In this document: positions 25,340 through 34,276 of the stretch, piece by piece
Layout: each line of letters starts with the position of its first letter
How positions within the stretch are numbered: position 1 is the first letter of the stretch
Source: Rhodocyclaceae bacterium
GTDB lineage: Bacteria > Pseudomonadota > Gammaproteobacteria > Burkholderiales > Rhodocyclaceae
Length of the DNA stretch: 64,000 bases
Assembly (NCBI GenBank): GCA_018261935.1
Contig: JAGTRP010000020.1
Coordinates: 28,170 to 92,169, forward strand
Reading direction: 5' to 3'
Program-made: the position numbers and the translations under genes
The notes under the pieces: generated by a model
The model's input: only the letters and a program-made list of their open reading frames with translations
Databases searched by the model: none
Told to the model about the DNA's origin: nothing

Positions 25340-26269
25340 ATGGCAATGACAGGCGTACTGCGCCCGGGACACATCCAGCTGCGTGTCCTGGATCTGGAGG
25401 AGAGCGTCAAGTTCTACAAGGACGTGATCGGTCTCATCGAGACCGGCCGGGACAAGCAGGGCCGGGTCTATTTCAAGACCTGGGACGAGCGGGACCACAA
25501 CAGCTTCATCATCCGCCAGGCTGACCGTGCCGGCTTCGACTTCGCCGGCTTCAAGGTCTCCGACGTGGAAACCCTCTACAAGCTGGAGGCCGATCTGGTG
25601 GCCTACGGCGTCAAGACCGAGCGCATCGCCGCCGGTGAAATGCTGGAGACCGGCGAGCGCGTGCGCTTCGAGCTCCCCACCGGCCACCTCCTCGAGCTCT
25701 ACGCCGAGAAGACCGACGTGGGCAACGGCCAGTCCTACGAGAACCCGGAAGCCTGGGTTCCCGCCGCCGAGCACGGCATCGCCCCGATCCGCATGGACCA
25801 CATGCTCCTCTACGGGCCGGACATCGAGAAGGCCCAGGCCATCCTGCAGGACGTGCTGGGTTTCTACCTGGTCGAGCACGTGGTCCTGGAAGACGGCAAG
25901 ACCGACCTGGCCATCTGGCTCTCCACCTCCATCAAGGCCCACGACATCGCCTTCGTGCGCCATCCGGAACCGGGCAAGCTGCACCACGTCTCCTTCCTGC
26001 TGGACAGCTGGGAAAAGGTCCTGCGCGCCGCCGACATCATGTCCATGAACCGGGTGTCCATAGACATCGGCCCCACCCGCCACGGCGTCACCCGCGGCAC
26101 CACCATCTACGCCTTCGATCCCTCCGGCAACCGCTTCGAGACCTTCTGCGGCGGCTACCAGTCCTACCCCGACTGGAAGGCGATCAAGTGGACCATGGAC
26201 GACGTGGGCCGCGGCGTGTTCTACCACGACCGCAAGCTCAACGACACCTTCCTGACCGTGGTGACCTGA
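25340..26269 (+). CDS. dmpB: Catechol 2,3-dioxygenase
   Basis: This is a 309-residue extradiol dioxygenase of the XylE/DmpB type, with two vicinal-oxygen-chelate modules per chain. Fe(II) ligands are H154 (RMDHML), H215 or H216 (KLHHVSF) and E267 (NRFETFCGG). It cleaves catechol to 2-hydroxymuconic semialdehyde, the entry to the meta pathway. AGAGAGGAG precedes the ATG. Its stop overlaps the start of the next gene by one base. Confidence 0.96.
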   Translation: MAMTGVLRPGHIQLRVLDLEESVKFYKDVIGLIETGRDKQGRVYFKTWDERDHNSFIIRQADRAGFDFAGFKVSDVETLYKLEADLVAYGVKTERIAAGEMLETGERVRFELPTGHLLELYAEKTDVGNGQSYENPEAWVPAAEHGIAPIRMDHMLLYGPDIEKAQAILQDVLGFYLVEHVVLEDGKTDLAIWLSTSIKAHDIAFVRHPEPGKLHHVSFLLDSWEKVLRAADIMSMNRVSIDIGPTRHGVTRGTTIYAFDPSGNRFETFCGGYQSYPDWKAIKWTMDDVGRGVFYHDRKLNDTFLTVVT

Positions 26270-26703
26270 TGCAAGTTTTGGCTGCCACTCCCGGCATCAC
26301 CGCGGAAGCAGCGGCAGCCGCCGTCCAGGCGGCGGTTGCCCATGCCGAAGCCCGGGGCTGGAAGATCAATGTCGCCGTGGTGGACCGGGGCGGCAACCTG
26401 ATGGCCTTCCTGCGCATGCCCGGCGCCTTCCTCCATTCCATCCAGATCGCCATCGACAAGGCCTACACGGCGGCCAGCTTCGGCTTCCCCACCAAGGCCT
26501 GGATGGGAGCGGTGGGGCACGACGAAGGCATGAAGCTGGGCTTCTCCAGCCAGCCCCGCCTGATCGTCTTCGGCGGCGGCCTGCCCATCGGCGGCAAGGA
26601 CGAATGGATCGGCGGCATCGGGGTTTCCGGCGCCTCCGAGGCGGAGGACGAGGAATGCGCCCGGGCCGGTCTGGCAGCCATCGGTTTTGGCATCACTCAG
26701 TAA
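26269..26703 (+). CDS. GlcG/HbpS-family protein in the meta-cleavage operon
   Basis: The ATG overlaps the dmpB stop (TGATG) and gives 144 residues; a longer reading into dmpB is not credible. The protein belongs to the GlcG/HbpS (DUF336) family: AEARGWKINVAVVDRGGNL, a DKAYTAASFG helix and GGGLPI with GGIGVSG near the end. Members are small octameric proteins, some binding haem or cobalamin and some linked to glycolate use. Related genes are found in several phenol meta operons without an agreed role. It lies 12 bp upstream of dmpC. Confidence 0.85.
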   Translation: MQVLAATPGITAEAAAAAVQAAVAHAEARGWKINVAVVDRGGNLMAFLRMPGAFLHSIQIAIDKAYTAASFGFPTKAWMGAVGHDEGMKLGFSSQPRLIVFGGGLPIGGKDEWIGGIGVSGASEAEDEECARAGLAAIGFGITQ

Positions 26704-26715
26704 TAGGAAAACGAC

Positions 26716-28170
26716 ATGAAACAGATCCTCAACTTCATCAACGGCGAGTTCGTCGCCACCGGCAAGCAGTTCGAGAAGCGGACTCCCCTGGACAACTCCC
26801 TGATCGGGCTGGTGCACGAGGCCGGCAAGGCCGAGGTGGACGCCGCCGTGGCCGCCGCCAAGGCCGCCCTCACCGGGCCCTGGGGCAAGATGGCTGTGGC
26901 CGACCGGGTGGAGATGCTCTATGCCGTCGCCAATGAGATCAACCGCCGCTTCGACGATTTCCTCCAGGCCGAAGTGGCCGACACCGGCAAGCCGGTGAGC
27001 CTCGCCAGCCACATCGACATCCCCCGGGGCGCCGCCAATTTCAAGATCTTCGCCGATGTGGTGAAGAACGTCCCCACCGAATTTTTCGAGATGGCCACCC
27101 CCGACGGCCGTGGCGCCCTGAACTACGCCGTGCGCCGGCCCGTGGGCGTGGTGGGCGTCATCTGCCCCTGGAACCTGCCCCTGCTGCTCATGACCTGGAA
27201 GGTCGGCCCGGCGCTGGCCTGCGGCAACACCGTGGTGGTGAAGCCCTCCGAGGAGACCCCGTCCACCGCCGCCCTCCTGGGCGAGGTGATGCAAAAGGTC
27301 GGCCTGCCCAAGGGCGTCTATAACGTGGTCCACGGCTTCGGCCCCGGCTCCGCCGGCGAATTCGTCACCACCCACAAGGACGTGAACGCCATCACCTTCA
27401 CCGGCGAGACCCGCACCGGCGCCGCCATCATGAAGGCCGCCGCCGACGGCGCCCGCCCCGTCTCCCTGGAGATGGGCGGCAAGAACCCGGCCATCGTCTT
27501 CGCCGACTGCGACTTCGACGCCGCCATCGAGGGCACCCTGCGCTCCTGCTTCGCCAACTGCGGCCAGGTCTGCCTGGGCACCGAGCGGGTGTATGTGGAG
27601 CGTCCCCTGTTCGACAAGTTCGTCTCCGCCTTGAAGGTCGGTGCCGAGAAGCTGAAGCTCGGCCGCCCGGAAGATCCGGCCACCGGCATGGGCCCCCTGG
27701 TTTCCCAGGAGCACCGCAACAAGGTCCTCTCCTACTACAAGAAGGCGGTGGAAGAGGGCGCTACCGTGGTCACCGGCGGCGGCGTGCCCGACATGCCCGG
27801 CGAGCTGGCCAACGGTTCCTGGGTCCAGCCCACCATCTGGACCGGCCTCGGCGACGATGCCGCCATCGCCCGGGAAGAGGTCTTCGGCCCCTGCACCCTG
27901 GTCATGCCCTTCGACAGCGAAGAGGAAGTGGTGCGCCGCGCCAACGACACCCACTACGGCCTCGCCGCCTCGGTGTGGACCAAGGATGTGACCCGGGCCC
28001 ACCGGGTCGCCGGCCAGCTGGAAACCGGCCTGGTCTGGGTGAACAGCTGGTTCCTGCGGGACCTGCGCACCCCCTTCGGCGGCGCCAAGCAATCCGGCAT
28101 CGGCCGCGAGGGCGGTGTCCATTCCCTCGAGTTCTATACCGAACTCAAGAACGTCTGCATCAAGCTGTAA
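26716..28170 (+). CDS. dmpC: 2-Hydroxymuconic semialdehyde dehydrogenase
   Basis: This 484-residue aldehyde dehydrogenase has catalytic C286 (NCGQVC) and general base E252 (LEMGGKN). The NAD-binding part contains PWNLPLLLMTWK and the GP-x2-AL-x-CGN segment at 164-171. It oxidises 2-hydroxymuconic semialdehyde to 2-hydroxymuconate (4-oxalocrotonate enol) with NAD+, opening the dehydrogenative branch used for catechol itself. Length and motifs are normal for DmpC/XylG. Confidence 0.95.
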   Translation: MKQILNFINGEFVATGKQFEKRTPLDNSLIGLVHEAGKAEVDAAVAAAKAALTGPWGKMAVADRVEMLYAVANEINRRFDDFLQAEVADTGKPVSLASHIDIPRGAANFKIFADVVKNVPTEFFEMATPDGRGALNYAVRRPVGVVGVICPWNLPLLLMTWKVGPALACGNTVVVKPSEETPSTAALLGEVMQKVGLPKGVYNVVHGFGPGSAGEFVTTHKDVNAITFTGETRTGAAIMKAAADGARPVSLEMGGKNPAIVFADCDFDAAIEGTLRSCFANCGQVCLGTERVYVERPLFDKFVSALKVGAEKLKLGRPEDPATGMGPLVSQEHRNKVLSYYKKAVEEGATVVTGGGVPDMPGELANGSWVQPTIWTGLGDDAAIAREEVFGPCTLVMPFDSEEEVVRRANDTHYGLAASVWTKDVTRAHRVAGQLETGLVWVNSWFLRDLRTPFGGAKQSGIGREGGVHSLEFYTELKNVCIKL

Positions 28171-28184
28171 AAGAGAGCACTCCC

Positions 28185-29009
28185 ATGGCACTGACCAATC
28201 CCGAAATCGCCGAAGGCCTCGTCGCCGGCGGCATCCGCACCAACTACCACGACCGGGGTGAAGGCTCGCCGGTGCTCCTCATCCACGGCTCCGGCCCGGG
28301 GGTGAGCGCCTGGGCCAACTGGCGGCTGGTGCTGCCGGAACTCTCCCAGCAGCACCGGGTCATCGCCCCGGACATGGTGGGCTTCGGCTTCACCGAGCGC
28401 CCGGAGAACTTCACCTACGGGCTGGATGCCTGGGTGAAGCATGCGGTCGGCGTCCTCGACGCCCTGAAGATCGACCAGGCCGACGTGGTGGGCAACTCCT
28501 TCGGCGGCGCCATCGCCCTGGCCCTGGCTGTCCGCCATCCGGAACGGGTCCGCCGCCTGGTGTTCATGGGGGCGGTGGGCGTGCCCTTCGAACTCACTCC
28601 GGGGCTGGATACGGCCTGGGGGTACGAGCCCTCCATCGCCGCCATGCGCGGTCTCCTGGATCTCTTCGCCTGGGACCGCAGCCTGGTCAACGACGAGCTC
28701 GCCCAGCTGCGCTACCAGGCCAGCATCCGGCCCGGCTTCCAGGAGTCCTTCGCCGCCATGTTCCCGGCCCCGCGCCAGCGCTGGGTCGATGCCCTGGCCA
28801 GCCGCGAGGCGGATGTCCGTGCCCTGAAGCACGAGGCCCTGATCATCCACGGCCGCGACGACAAGATCATTCCCCTCGAGACTTCCCTCACCCTGCACCA
28901 GTGGATCGACCGTTCCCAGCTCCACGTCTTCGGGCGCTGCGGGCACTGGGTGCAGATCGAGCACGCCCGGGACTTCAGCCGCCTGGTGGGCGACTTCCTG
29001 GCGGGCTGA
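28185..29009 (+). CDS. dmpD: 2-Hydroxymuconic semialdehyde hydrolase
   Basis: ATG 28185 gives 274 residues; the extra upstream codons overlap dmpC and are not used. It is an alpha/beta hydrolase with an oxyanion-hole segment HGSGPG (34-39), nucleophile S105 (GNSFGG), an acid at D225/D226 (HGRDDK) and catalytic H254 (CGHWVQ). It cleaves ring-fission products, serving the hydrolytic branch for methylated catechols, with 2-hydroxypent-2,4-dienoate as product. It fits DmpD/XylF in length. Confidence 0.95.
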   Translation: MALTNPEIAEGLVAGGIRTNYHDRGEGSPVLLIHGSGPGVSAWANWRLVLPELSQQHRVIAPDMVGFGFTERPENFTYGLDAWVKHAVGVLDALKIDQADVVGNSFGGAIALALAVRHPERVRRLVFMGAVGVPFELTPGLDTAWGYEPSIAAMRGLLDLFAWDRSLVNDELAQLRYQASIRPGFQESFAAMFPAPRQRWVDALASREADVRALKHEALIIHGRDDKIIPLETSLTLHQWIDRSQLHVFGRCGHWVQIEHARDFSRLVGDFLAG

Positions 29010-29035
29010 GAACTTCAACGAACGAGAGAAACGAC

Positions 29036-29818
29036 ATGGACAAGCAGCAGATCACCCAGCTGGGCGACGAACTCTACGAAGCGCTGGCCGCCCGGCGCAC
29101 GATCAGTCCCTTTACCTCCCGGGGCTTCGACATCTCCGTCGAGGATGCCTACCACATCCAGCAGCGGATGCTTTCCCGCCGCCTGGAGAAGGGCGAGAAG
29201 GTCATCGGCAAGAAGATCGGCGTCACCAGCAAGGTGGTGCAGCAGATGCTGAACGTGTACCAGCCCGACTTCGGCTACCTGCTGGACGGCATGGTGTACA
29301 ACGAGGGCGAGTCCATCCCCATGGACACCCTCATCCAGCCCCGGGCCGAGGGCGAGATCGCCTTCATCCTCAAGAAGGACCTCATGGGCCCCGGCGTCAC
29401 CAATGCCGATGTTCTGGCCGCCACCGAAGGGGTGATGGCCTGCTTCGAGATCGTCGATTCCCGCATCCAGGACTGGAAGATCAAGATCCAGGACACCGTC
29501 GCCGACAACGCCTCCTGCGGCGTCTTCGTCCTCGGCGACCGGGTGGTGGATCCGAAGAAGCTCGACCTCTCCCTCTGCGGCATGGTGGTGGAGAAGAACG
29601 GCGACATCATCGGCACCGGCGCCGGCGCCGCCGCCCTGGGCTCGCCGGTGAACGCCGTGGCCTGGCTGGCCAACACCCTCGGCCGCCTGGGCATTCCCCT
29701 GAAGGCCGGCGAGGTGATCCTCTCCGGTTCCCTGGCGCCCCTTTTCCCGGTCCAGGCCGGGGACAGCCTGCGGGTCTCCATCGGCGGCATCGGCGGCTGC
29801 TCGGTGCGCTTCGTCTAA
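29036..29818 (+). CDS. dmpE: 2-Oxopent-4-enoate hydratase
   Basis: ATG 29036 gives 260 residues of the DmpE/XylJ hydratase family. Key stretches are KKIGVTSKVVQ, the metal-binding E-x-E of EGEIAF and the ACFEIVDSRI segment. It adds water to 2-hydroxypent-2,4-dienoate to give 4-hydroxy-2-oxovalerate. It is a paralogue of dmpH, encoded 3.6 kb downstream, with which it shares fold and metal site. The next gene starts 9 bp later. Confidence 0.94.
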   Translation: MDKQQITQLGDELYEALAARRTISPFTSRGFDISVEDAYHIQQRMLSRRLEKGEKVIGKKIGVTSKVVQQMLNVYQPDFGYLLDGMVYNEGESIPMDTLIQPRAEGEIAFILKKDLMGPGVTNADVLAATEGVMACFEIVDSRIQDWKIKIQDTVADNASCGVFVLGDRVVDPKKLDLSLCGMVVEKNGDIIGTGAGAAALGSPVNAVAWLANTLGRLGIPLKAGEVILSGSLAPLFPVQAGDSLRVSIGGIGGCSVRFV

Positions 29819-29827
29819 GGACAGGCC

Positions 29828-30622
29828 ATGGATCTGCAACTCTCCGGCAAGCGCGCCCTGGTCACCGGCTCCACCGCCGGCATCGGTTTCGCCATTGCCC
29901 TGGAACTGGCCCGGGAAGGCGCCCTGGTGACCGTCAATGGCCGCACCCCCGAGGGAGTGGCGGCGGCAGTGGCCCGCCTGCGCAAGGAAGTGCCCCAGGC
30001 GGAAGTGGGCGGCGTGGCGGCGGACCTGTCCACCGCCTACGGGGCCGAAGCCCTGCTGCGCCAGTGCCCGGCCACCGACATCCTGGTGAATAACCTGGGC
30101 ATCTTCGATCCGGTGCCCTTCGAGCAGATTCCGGACAGCGAATGGCTGCGCTTCTTCGAGGTGAATGTCATGAGCGGCGTGCGCCTCGCCCGCCACTACC
30201 TGCCCGCCATGAAGGCGGCGGACTGGGGGCGCATCGTCTTCATCTCCAGCGAATCGGGCATCAACCCGCCGGCGGAGATGGTGCACTACGGCATGACCAA
30301 GGCGGCCCAGCTCTCCGTTTCCCGGGGACTGGCCCAGACCACCGCCGGCACCGGGGTGACGGTGAACGCCGTGCTGCCCGGGCCCACCCGCTCGGAAGGG
30401 GCGGCGGCGTTCTTCGGGAAGCTGGCCGCCGAGCAGGGGGTGAGCTTCGAGGAGGCGGAGCGCCGCTTCTTCGCCGAAGCCCGGCCCACCTCGCTCCTGA
30501 AGCGCTTCATCGAACCCGCTGAAGTGGCGGCCCTGGTCACCTACGTCTGCAGCCCCCGCTCGGCCGCCACCAACGGCGCCGCCCTGCGGGTGGATGGCGG
30601 CGTCGTTCCCACCATGTGCTGA
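29828..30622 (+). CDS. Short-chain dehydrogenase/reductase inserted in the meta operon
   Basis: This 264-residue SDR has the cofactor motif TGSTAGIG (13-20), NNLG in the middle, a catalytic Ser in FISSESG and Y-x3-K in YGMTK. The Arg in NGRTP after beta 2 suggests NADP preference. Standard dmp/xyl operons go directly from the hydratase to acetaldehyde dehydrogenase, so this gene is an addition between dmpE and dmpF. Its 9-bp spacing to dmpE shows it is co-expressed. The substrate is unknown; it may handle a carbonyl side product. Confidence 0.88.
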   Translation: MDLQLSGKRALVTGSTAGIGFAIALELAREGALVTVNGRTPEGVAAAVARLRKEVPQAEVGGVAADLSTAYGAEALLRQCPATDILVNNLGIFDPVPFEQIPDSEWLRFFEVNVMSGVRLARHYLPAMKAADWGRIVFISSESGINPPAEMVHYGMTKAAQLSVSRGLAQTTAGTGVTVNAVLPGPTRSEGAAAFFGKLAAEQGVSFEEAERRFFAEARPTSLLKRFIEPAEVAALVTYVCSPRSAATNGAALRVDGGVVPTMC

Positions 30623-30669
30623 GCACTCCCCAATCGCAACAGAGATAAATCACTAAAGGAAACCACAGC

Positions 30670-31581
30670 ATGAAAAAGATCAAGTGCGCGCTGATCGGTC
30701 CCGGCAACATCGGCACCGACCTCCTGTACAAGCTCAAGCGCAGCCCGGTCCTGGAGCCGGTCTGGATGGTGGGGATCGACCCCGAATCCGAGGGCCTGGC
30801 CCGGGCCCGGGACATGGGCCTGAAGACTACCGCCGGCGGCGTCGATGGCCTGCTGCCCCACGTCCTCGAGGACGGCGTCCAGATCGCCTTCGACGCGACC
30901 AGCGCCTACGTCCATGCCGAGAACAGCCGCAAGCTGAACGCCCTCGGGGTGATGATGATCGACTTGACGCCAGCCGCCATCGGCCCCTACTGCGTGCCGC
31001 CGGTGAACCTGAAGCAGCACGTCGGGCATAAGGAAATGAACGTGAACATGGTCACCTGCGGCGGCCAGGCCACCATCCCCATGGTGGCGGCGGTCTCCCG
31101 GGTGCAGAAGGTGGCCTACGGCGAAATCGTCGCCACCGTCTCGTCCAAGTCCGCCGGCCCCGGCACGCGGAAAAACATCGACGAATTCACCCGCACCACC
31201 GCCGGCGCGGTGATGAAGGTGGGCGGGGCCGAGAAGGGCAAGGCCATCATCATCATCAACCCGGCCGAGCCGCCGCTCATCATGCGCGACACCGTGCATT
31301 GCCTGACCGAGACGGCCCCGGACCAGGCGGCCATCACCGAATCCATCCACGCCATGATCAAGGAAGTGCAGAAGTACGTGCCCGGCTACCGGCTGGTCAA
31401 CGGCCCGGTCTTCGACGGCAACCGGGTCTCGGTCTTCCTGGAAGTGGAAGGGCTCGGGGACTACCTGCCCAAGTACGCCGGCAACCTCGACATCATGACC
31501 GCCGCGGCGGCCCGCACCGCCGAGATGTTCGCCGAGGAAATCATCAACGGCCGCCTCACCCTCGAACCCGTGGCGGCCTAA
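30670..31581 (+). CDS. dmpF: Acetaldehyde dehydrogenase (acylating)
   Basis: This 303-residue enzyme of the DmpF/MhpF family has an N-terminal NAD site GPGNIGTDL (10-18) and catalytic C130 (MVTCGGQA). It converts acetaldehyde and CoA to acetyl-CoA with NAD+. It works as a channelling complex with the aldolase encoded by the next gene, so the toxic aldehyde is not released. It starts 47 bp after the SDR and ends 13 bp before dmpG. Confidence 0.95.
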   Translation: MKKIKCALIGPGNIGTDLLYKLKRSPVLEPVWMVGIDPESEGLARARDMGLKTTAGGVDGLLPHVLEDGVQIAFDATSAYVHAENSRKLNALGVMMIDLTPAAIGPYCVPPVNLKQHVGHKEMNVNMVTCGGQATIPMVAAVSRVQKVAYGEIVATVSSKSAGPGTRKNIDEFTRTTAGAVMKVGGAEKGKAIIIINPAEPPLIMRDTVHCLTETAPDQAAITESIHAMIKEVQKYVPGYRLVNGPVFDGNRVSVFLEVEGLGDYLPKYAGNLDIMTAAAARTAEMFAEEIINGRLTLEPVAA

Positions 31582-31594
31582 GGAGGAAAAGAAA

Positions 31595-32626
31595 ATGGAT
31601 CTGCGCGGCAAGAAAATCACCGTTCACGACATGACCCTGCGGGATGGCATGCACCCCAAGCGCCATCTCATGACCCTGGAGCAGATGGTCGCCATCGCCA
31701 CCGGCCTCGACGCAGCGGGCATTCCCCTCATCGAAGTCACCCACGGCGACGGCCTGGGCGGCTCCTCGGTCAATTACGGCTTCCCGGCCCATACCGACGA
31801 GGAGTACCTCTCCGCCGTCATCCCGAAGATGAAGCAGGCCAAGGTCTCCGCCCTGCTGCTGCCCGGCATCGGCACCGTCGACCACCTGAAGATGGCCCGG
31901 GAACTCGGGGTCAATACCATCCGGGTCGCCACCCACTGCACCGAGGCCGACGTCTCCGAGCAGCACATCACCCTGGCGAGAAAGCTCGACATGGACACCG
32001 TCGGCTTCCTGATGATGAGCCACATGAACAGTCCCGAGGGGCTGGTGAAGCAGGCCAAGCTGATGGAATCCTACGGCGCCAACTGCATCTACATCACCGA
32101 CTCCGCCGGCCACCTGCTGCCCGAGGGCGTCAAGGCGCGGCTTTCCGCCGTCCGGGCGGCCCTGAAGCCCGAGACCGAACTCGGCTTCCACGGCCACCAC
32201 AACCTCGCCATGGGCGTCGCCAACTCCATCGCCGCCATCGAGGCCGGGGCCAACCGCATCGACGCCGCCGCCGCCGGCCTGGGCGCCGGGGCCGGCAACA
32301 CCCCGATGGAAGTCTTCATCGCCGTCTCCAGCCTGATGGGCATCGAGACCGGTGTCGACCTGGCCAAGATCACCGACGTCGCCGAGGACCTGGTGGTGCC
32401 GATGATGGACTTCCCCGTCCGTATCGACCGCGATGCCCTCACCCTGGGCTACGCCGGCGTCTATGGCTCCTTCCTGCTCTTCGCCAAGCGCGCCTCCGCC
32501 AAGTACGGCGTCCCCGCCCGCGACATCCTCGTCGAGCTCGGCCGCCGGGGCATGGTCGGCGGCCAGGAGGACATGATCGAGGATACCGCTATCACCATGG
32601 CCCGGGCACGGGGGCTGCTGGCATGA
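31595..32626 (+). CDS. dmpG: 4-Hydroxy-2-oxovalerate aldolase
   Basis: The 343-residue DmpG aldolase starts after AAGGAGG. It has the [11 protein letters not shown] segment (R16, D17, H20) and the metal-binding FHGHHN motif of the HMG-CoA lyase-like barrel, followed by the helical C-terminal domain that contacts DmpF. It splits 4-hydroxy-2-oxovalerate into pyruvate and acetaldehyde. Its last four bases overlap the start of dmpH. Confidence 0.95.
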   Translation: MDLRGKKITVHDMTLRDGMHPKRHLMTLEQMVAIATGLDAAGIPLIEVTHGDGLGGSSVNYGFPAHTDEEYLSAVIPKMKQAKVSALLLPGIGTVDHLKMARELGVNTIRVATHCTEADVSEQHITLARKLDMDTVGFLMMSHMNSPEGLVKQAKLMESYGANCIYITDSAGHLLPEGVKARLSAVRAALKPETELGFHGHHNLAMGVANSIAAIEAGANRIDAAAAGLGAGAGNTPMEVFIAVSSLMGIETGVDLAKITDVAEDLVVPMMDFPVRIDRDALTLGYAGVYGSFLLFAKRASAKYGVPARDILVELGRRGMVGGQEDMIEDTAITMARARGLLA

Positions 32627-33414
32627 AACTCGACAAGGCCACCATCGCCGCCCTGGCCGAGCACCTGGAGAGCGCCGAGCTCCAGGCCTTCGACGTGGTG
32701 AAGATCACCGATTCCCATCCGGAAATGGATTGGGACGATGCCTACGCCATCCAGGACGAGATCCGCCGCCGCAAGCTCGCCCGGGGCGCCCGCATCGTCG
32801 GCCTGAAGTGCGGCCTGACCTCCCGGGCCAAGATGAAGCAGATGGGGGTGGAAACGCCCTGCTTCGGCTTCCTGGCCGACTACTTCACCGTCGCCGACGG
32901 CGGCGAGGTGAAGATGTCCGAACTCGTCCATCCGAAGGTGGAGCCCGAGATCGCCTTCGTCCTGAAGCGCGCCCTCAAGGGGCCGGGCTGCCACGTCGGG
33001 GCGGTGCTCGCCGCCACCGATTTCGTCATGGCCGGCATCGAGATCATCGATTCCCGCTACCGGGACTTCAAGTTCGACCTGAAGAGCGTCATCGCCGACA
33101 ACTGCTCCTCCTCCCGCTTCGTGCTGGGGGGCTGCGCGGTGCCGGTGGATGACCTCGACCTGCGCACCCTGGGGGTGGTCATGGAGAAGAACGGGGAAGC
33201 CGTCGCCATCGGCGCCGGGGCGGCCGTCCTCGGCCACCCGGCGGCGGCCATCGCCATGCTGGCCAACCACCTGGGTGCCCGGGGCGAGGAAATCCCGGCC
33301 GGGACCATGATCCTCTCCGGCGGCGTCACCGAGGCGGTGGCGGTCAAGGCCGGCGACCACGTCAGCCTGCGCATCCAGTCCCTGGGCAGCGCCAGCGTCA
33401 AGTTCATCGAGTAG
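32623..33414 (+). CDS. dmpH: 2-Oxo-3-hexenedioate (4-oxalocrotonate) decarboxylase
   Basis: This 263-residue protein is homologous to DmpE, with the corresponding [12 protein letters not shown]-x-E (VEPEIAF) and GIEIIDSRY segments. It decarboxylates 2-oxo-3-hexenedioate to 2-hydroxypent-2,4-dienoate and normally complexes with the hydratase. ATGA coupling to dmpG is visible. It is followed 12 bp later by dmpI. Confidence 0.94.
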   Translation: MKLDKATIAALAEHLESAELQAFDVVKITDSHPEMDWDDAYAIQDEIRRRKLARGARIVGLKCGLTSRAKMKQMGVETPCFGFLADYFTVADGGEVKMSELVHPKVEPEIAFVLKRALKGPGCHVGAVLAATDFVMAGIEIIDSRYRDFKFDLKSVIADNCSSSRFVLGGCAVPVDDLDLRTLGVVMEKNGEAVAIGAGAAVLGHPAAAIAMLANHLGARGEEIPAGTMILSGGVTEAVAVKAGDHVSLRIQSLGSASVKFIE

Positions 33415-33426
33415 GAGGGAAGAACC

Positions 33427-33618
33427 ATGCCATTTGCGCAAGTTTTCCTCATCGAAGGCCGCACCGAGGAGCAGAAGCGGGCGGTCATCGAGAAGGTCAG
33501 TGCCGCCCTGAGCGAAGCCGTCGGAGCCCCCATCGAGAACGTCCGGGTGTTGATCCAGGACATCCCGAACACCCAGTGGGGCATCGCCGGCAAGACCGCC
33601 AAAGACCTGGGGCGCTAG
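33427..33618 (+). CDS. dmpI: 4-Oxalocrotonate tautomerase
   Basis: This 63-residue protein, 62 after removal of Met, has the catalytic Pro1 and conserved R11 and R39 in mature numbering. Position 50 is Trp where the Pseudomonas enzyme has Phe (TQWGIAG). It isomerises 2-hydroxymuconate to 2-oxo-3-hexenedioate. It is the last gene of the operon, before two terminators. Confidence 0.93.
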   Translation: MPFAQVFLIEGRTEEQKRAVIEKVSAALSEAVGAPIENVRVLIQDIPNTQWGIAGKTAKDLGR

Positions 33619-33700
33619 CCGGTTCCGGCCGCTCGCCCCCGGCCCGTTGTTCTCCTTGCGGCGAGGATTCCGTCCTCGGCGGATCTTCGCCCTGCGCTTG

Positions 33701-33727
33701 CCGGGGGGCTCGCCCCCCGGTTTTTTT
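33701..33727 (+). terminator. Rho-independent terminator 1 after dmpI
   Basis: CCGGGGGG and CCCCCCGG arms with a four-base loop are followed by seven Ts. It ends the meta-cleavage operon. Confidence 0.92.
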
Positions 33728-33747
33728 GTTGCAACTGCCTCTCTTTT

Positions 33748-33772
33748 GGGGGCTTCGCGCCCCCATTTTTTT
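33748..33772 (+). terminator. Rho-independent terminator 2 after dmpI
   Basis: A second hairpin (GGGGG / CCCCC arms around CTTCGCG) is followed by A and seven Ts, about 20 bp after the first. Tandem terminators would insulate the next locus from strong phenol-induced transcription. Confidence 0.88.
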
Positions 33773-33961
33773 CGACCCGTCCTGGCGACCGGAGGACTGG
33801 CGATTTCCAGTCATACCTGTTGGGTATCAGAAAGTGCCGCTAATGGTCTTGGACAGTAATTCAGGGGCTGCGTAAATTCGAATCCCGCCGTTCTCGGGGC
33901 CGGATTCCGAGATGGATGTTTTGACCGAACACTTTGATTCCCGGCGACGTGAAGGAAAGCG
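33773..33961. other. Non-coding leader region
   Basis: Between the tandem terminators and the next gene no open frame has coding character and no -24/-12 promoter is seen. A weak sigma-70-like pair (TTGGAC near 33850, TAAATT near 33875) is the best promoter candidate and is not convincing. AAGGAAAG just before 33962 is a good ribosome-binding site. Confidence 0.5.
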
Positions 33962-34276
33962 ATGAAGGATTCCAGCGAACACTCCCCCTTCGACACCCTG
34001 AGGCGCCTCGCCCGGGAGGATGGCGCCGCCTATTGCCGGGAGCGCCGGCGCCTCATCGACGAGTACCTGCAGAGCCGCGCCTGTGACGCCCTCGGCCGCC
34101 TCCAGGACGAGGTCGACTGGCTGCGTGCCATGGAACGGCCCGCCGCCGAAGGCTGGCCGGAAATCTGGGAGCTGCTGCAGGAAAGGGTCGCCGCCCTGGC
34201 GGACAAGGTGAACCTGCTGGCCAGGGAGTTGAACGAAGCCGCGGATGCCGCAGACAAGGAAAGGAAGGAATCATGA
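33962..34276 (+). CDS. Small DUF3135-like helical protein
   Basis: The 104-residue protein has AAGGAAAG before its ATG. Its start ([20 protein letters not shown], then RRLIDEYLQ and [14 protein letters not shown]) resembles the DUF3135 pattern of small cytoplasmic proteins. The rest is a predicted coiled coil ([20 protein letters not shown]). Its stop overlaps the start of the chemoreceptor gene (ATGA), so the two are translationally coupled and the proteins may interact. The function is unknown. Confidence 0.7.
   Translation: MKDSSEHSPFDTLRRLAREDGAAYCRERRRLIDEYLQSRACDALGRLQDEVDWLRAMERPAAEGWPEIWELLQERVAALADKVNLLARELNEAADAADKERKES

Noticed and set aside
33873..33888. tRNA T-arm-like TTCGAATCC, possible attachment-site scar
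   Set aside because: Only the nine-base match is present; there is no acceptor stem, integrase or second copy in the window.
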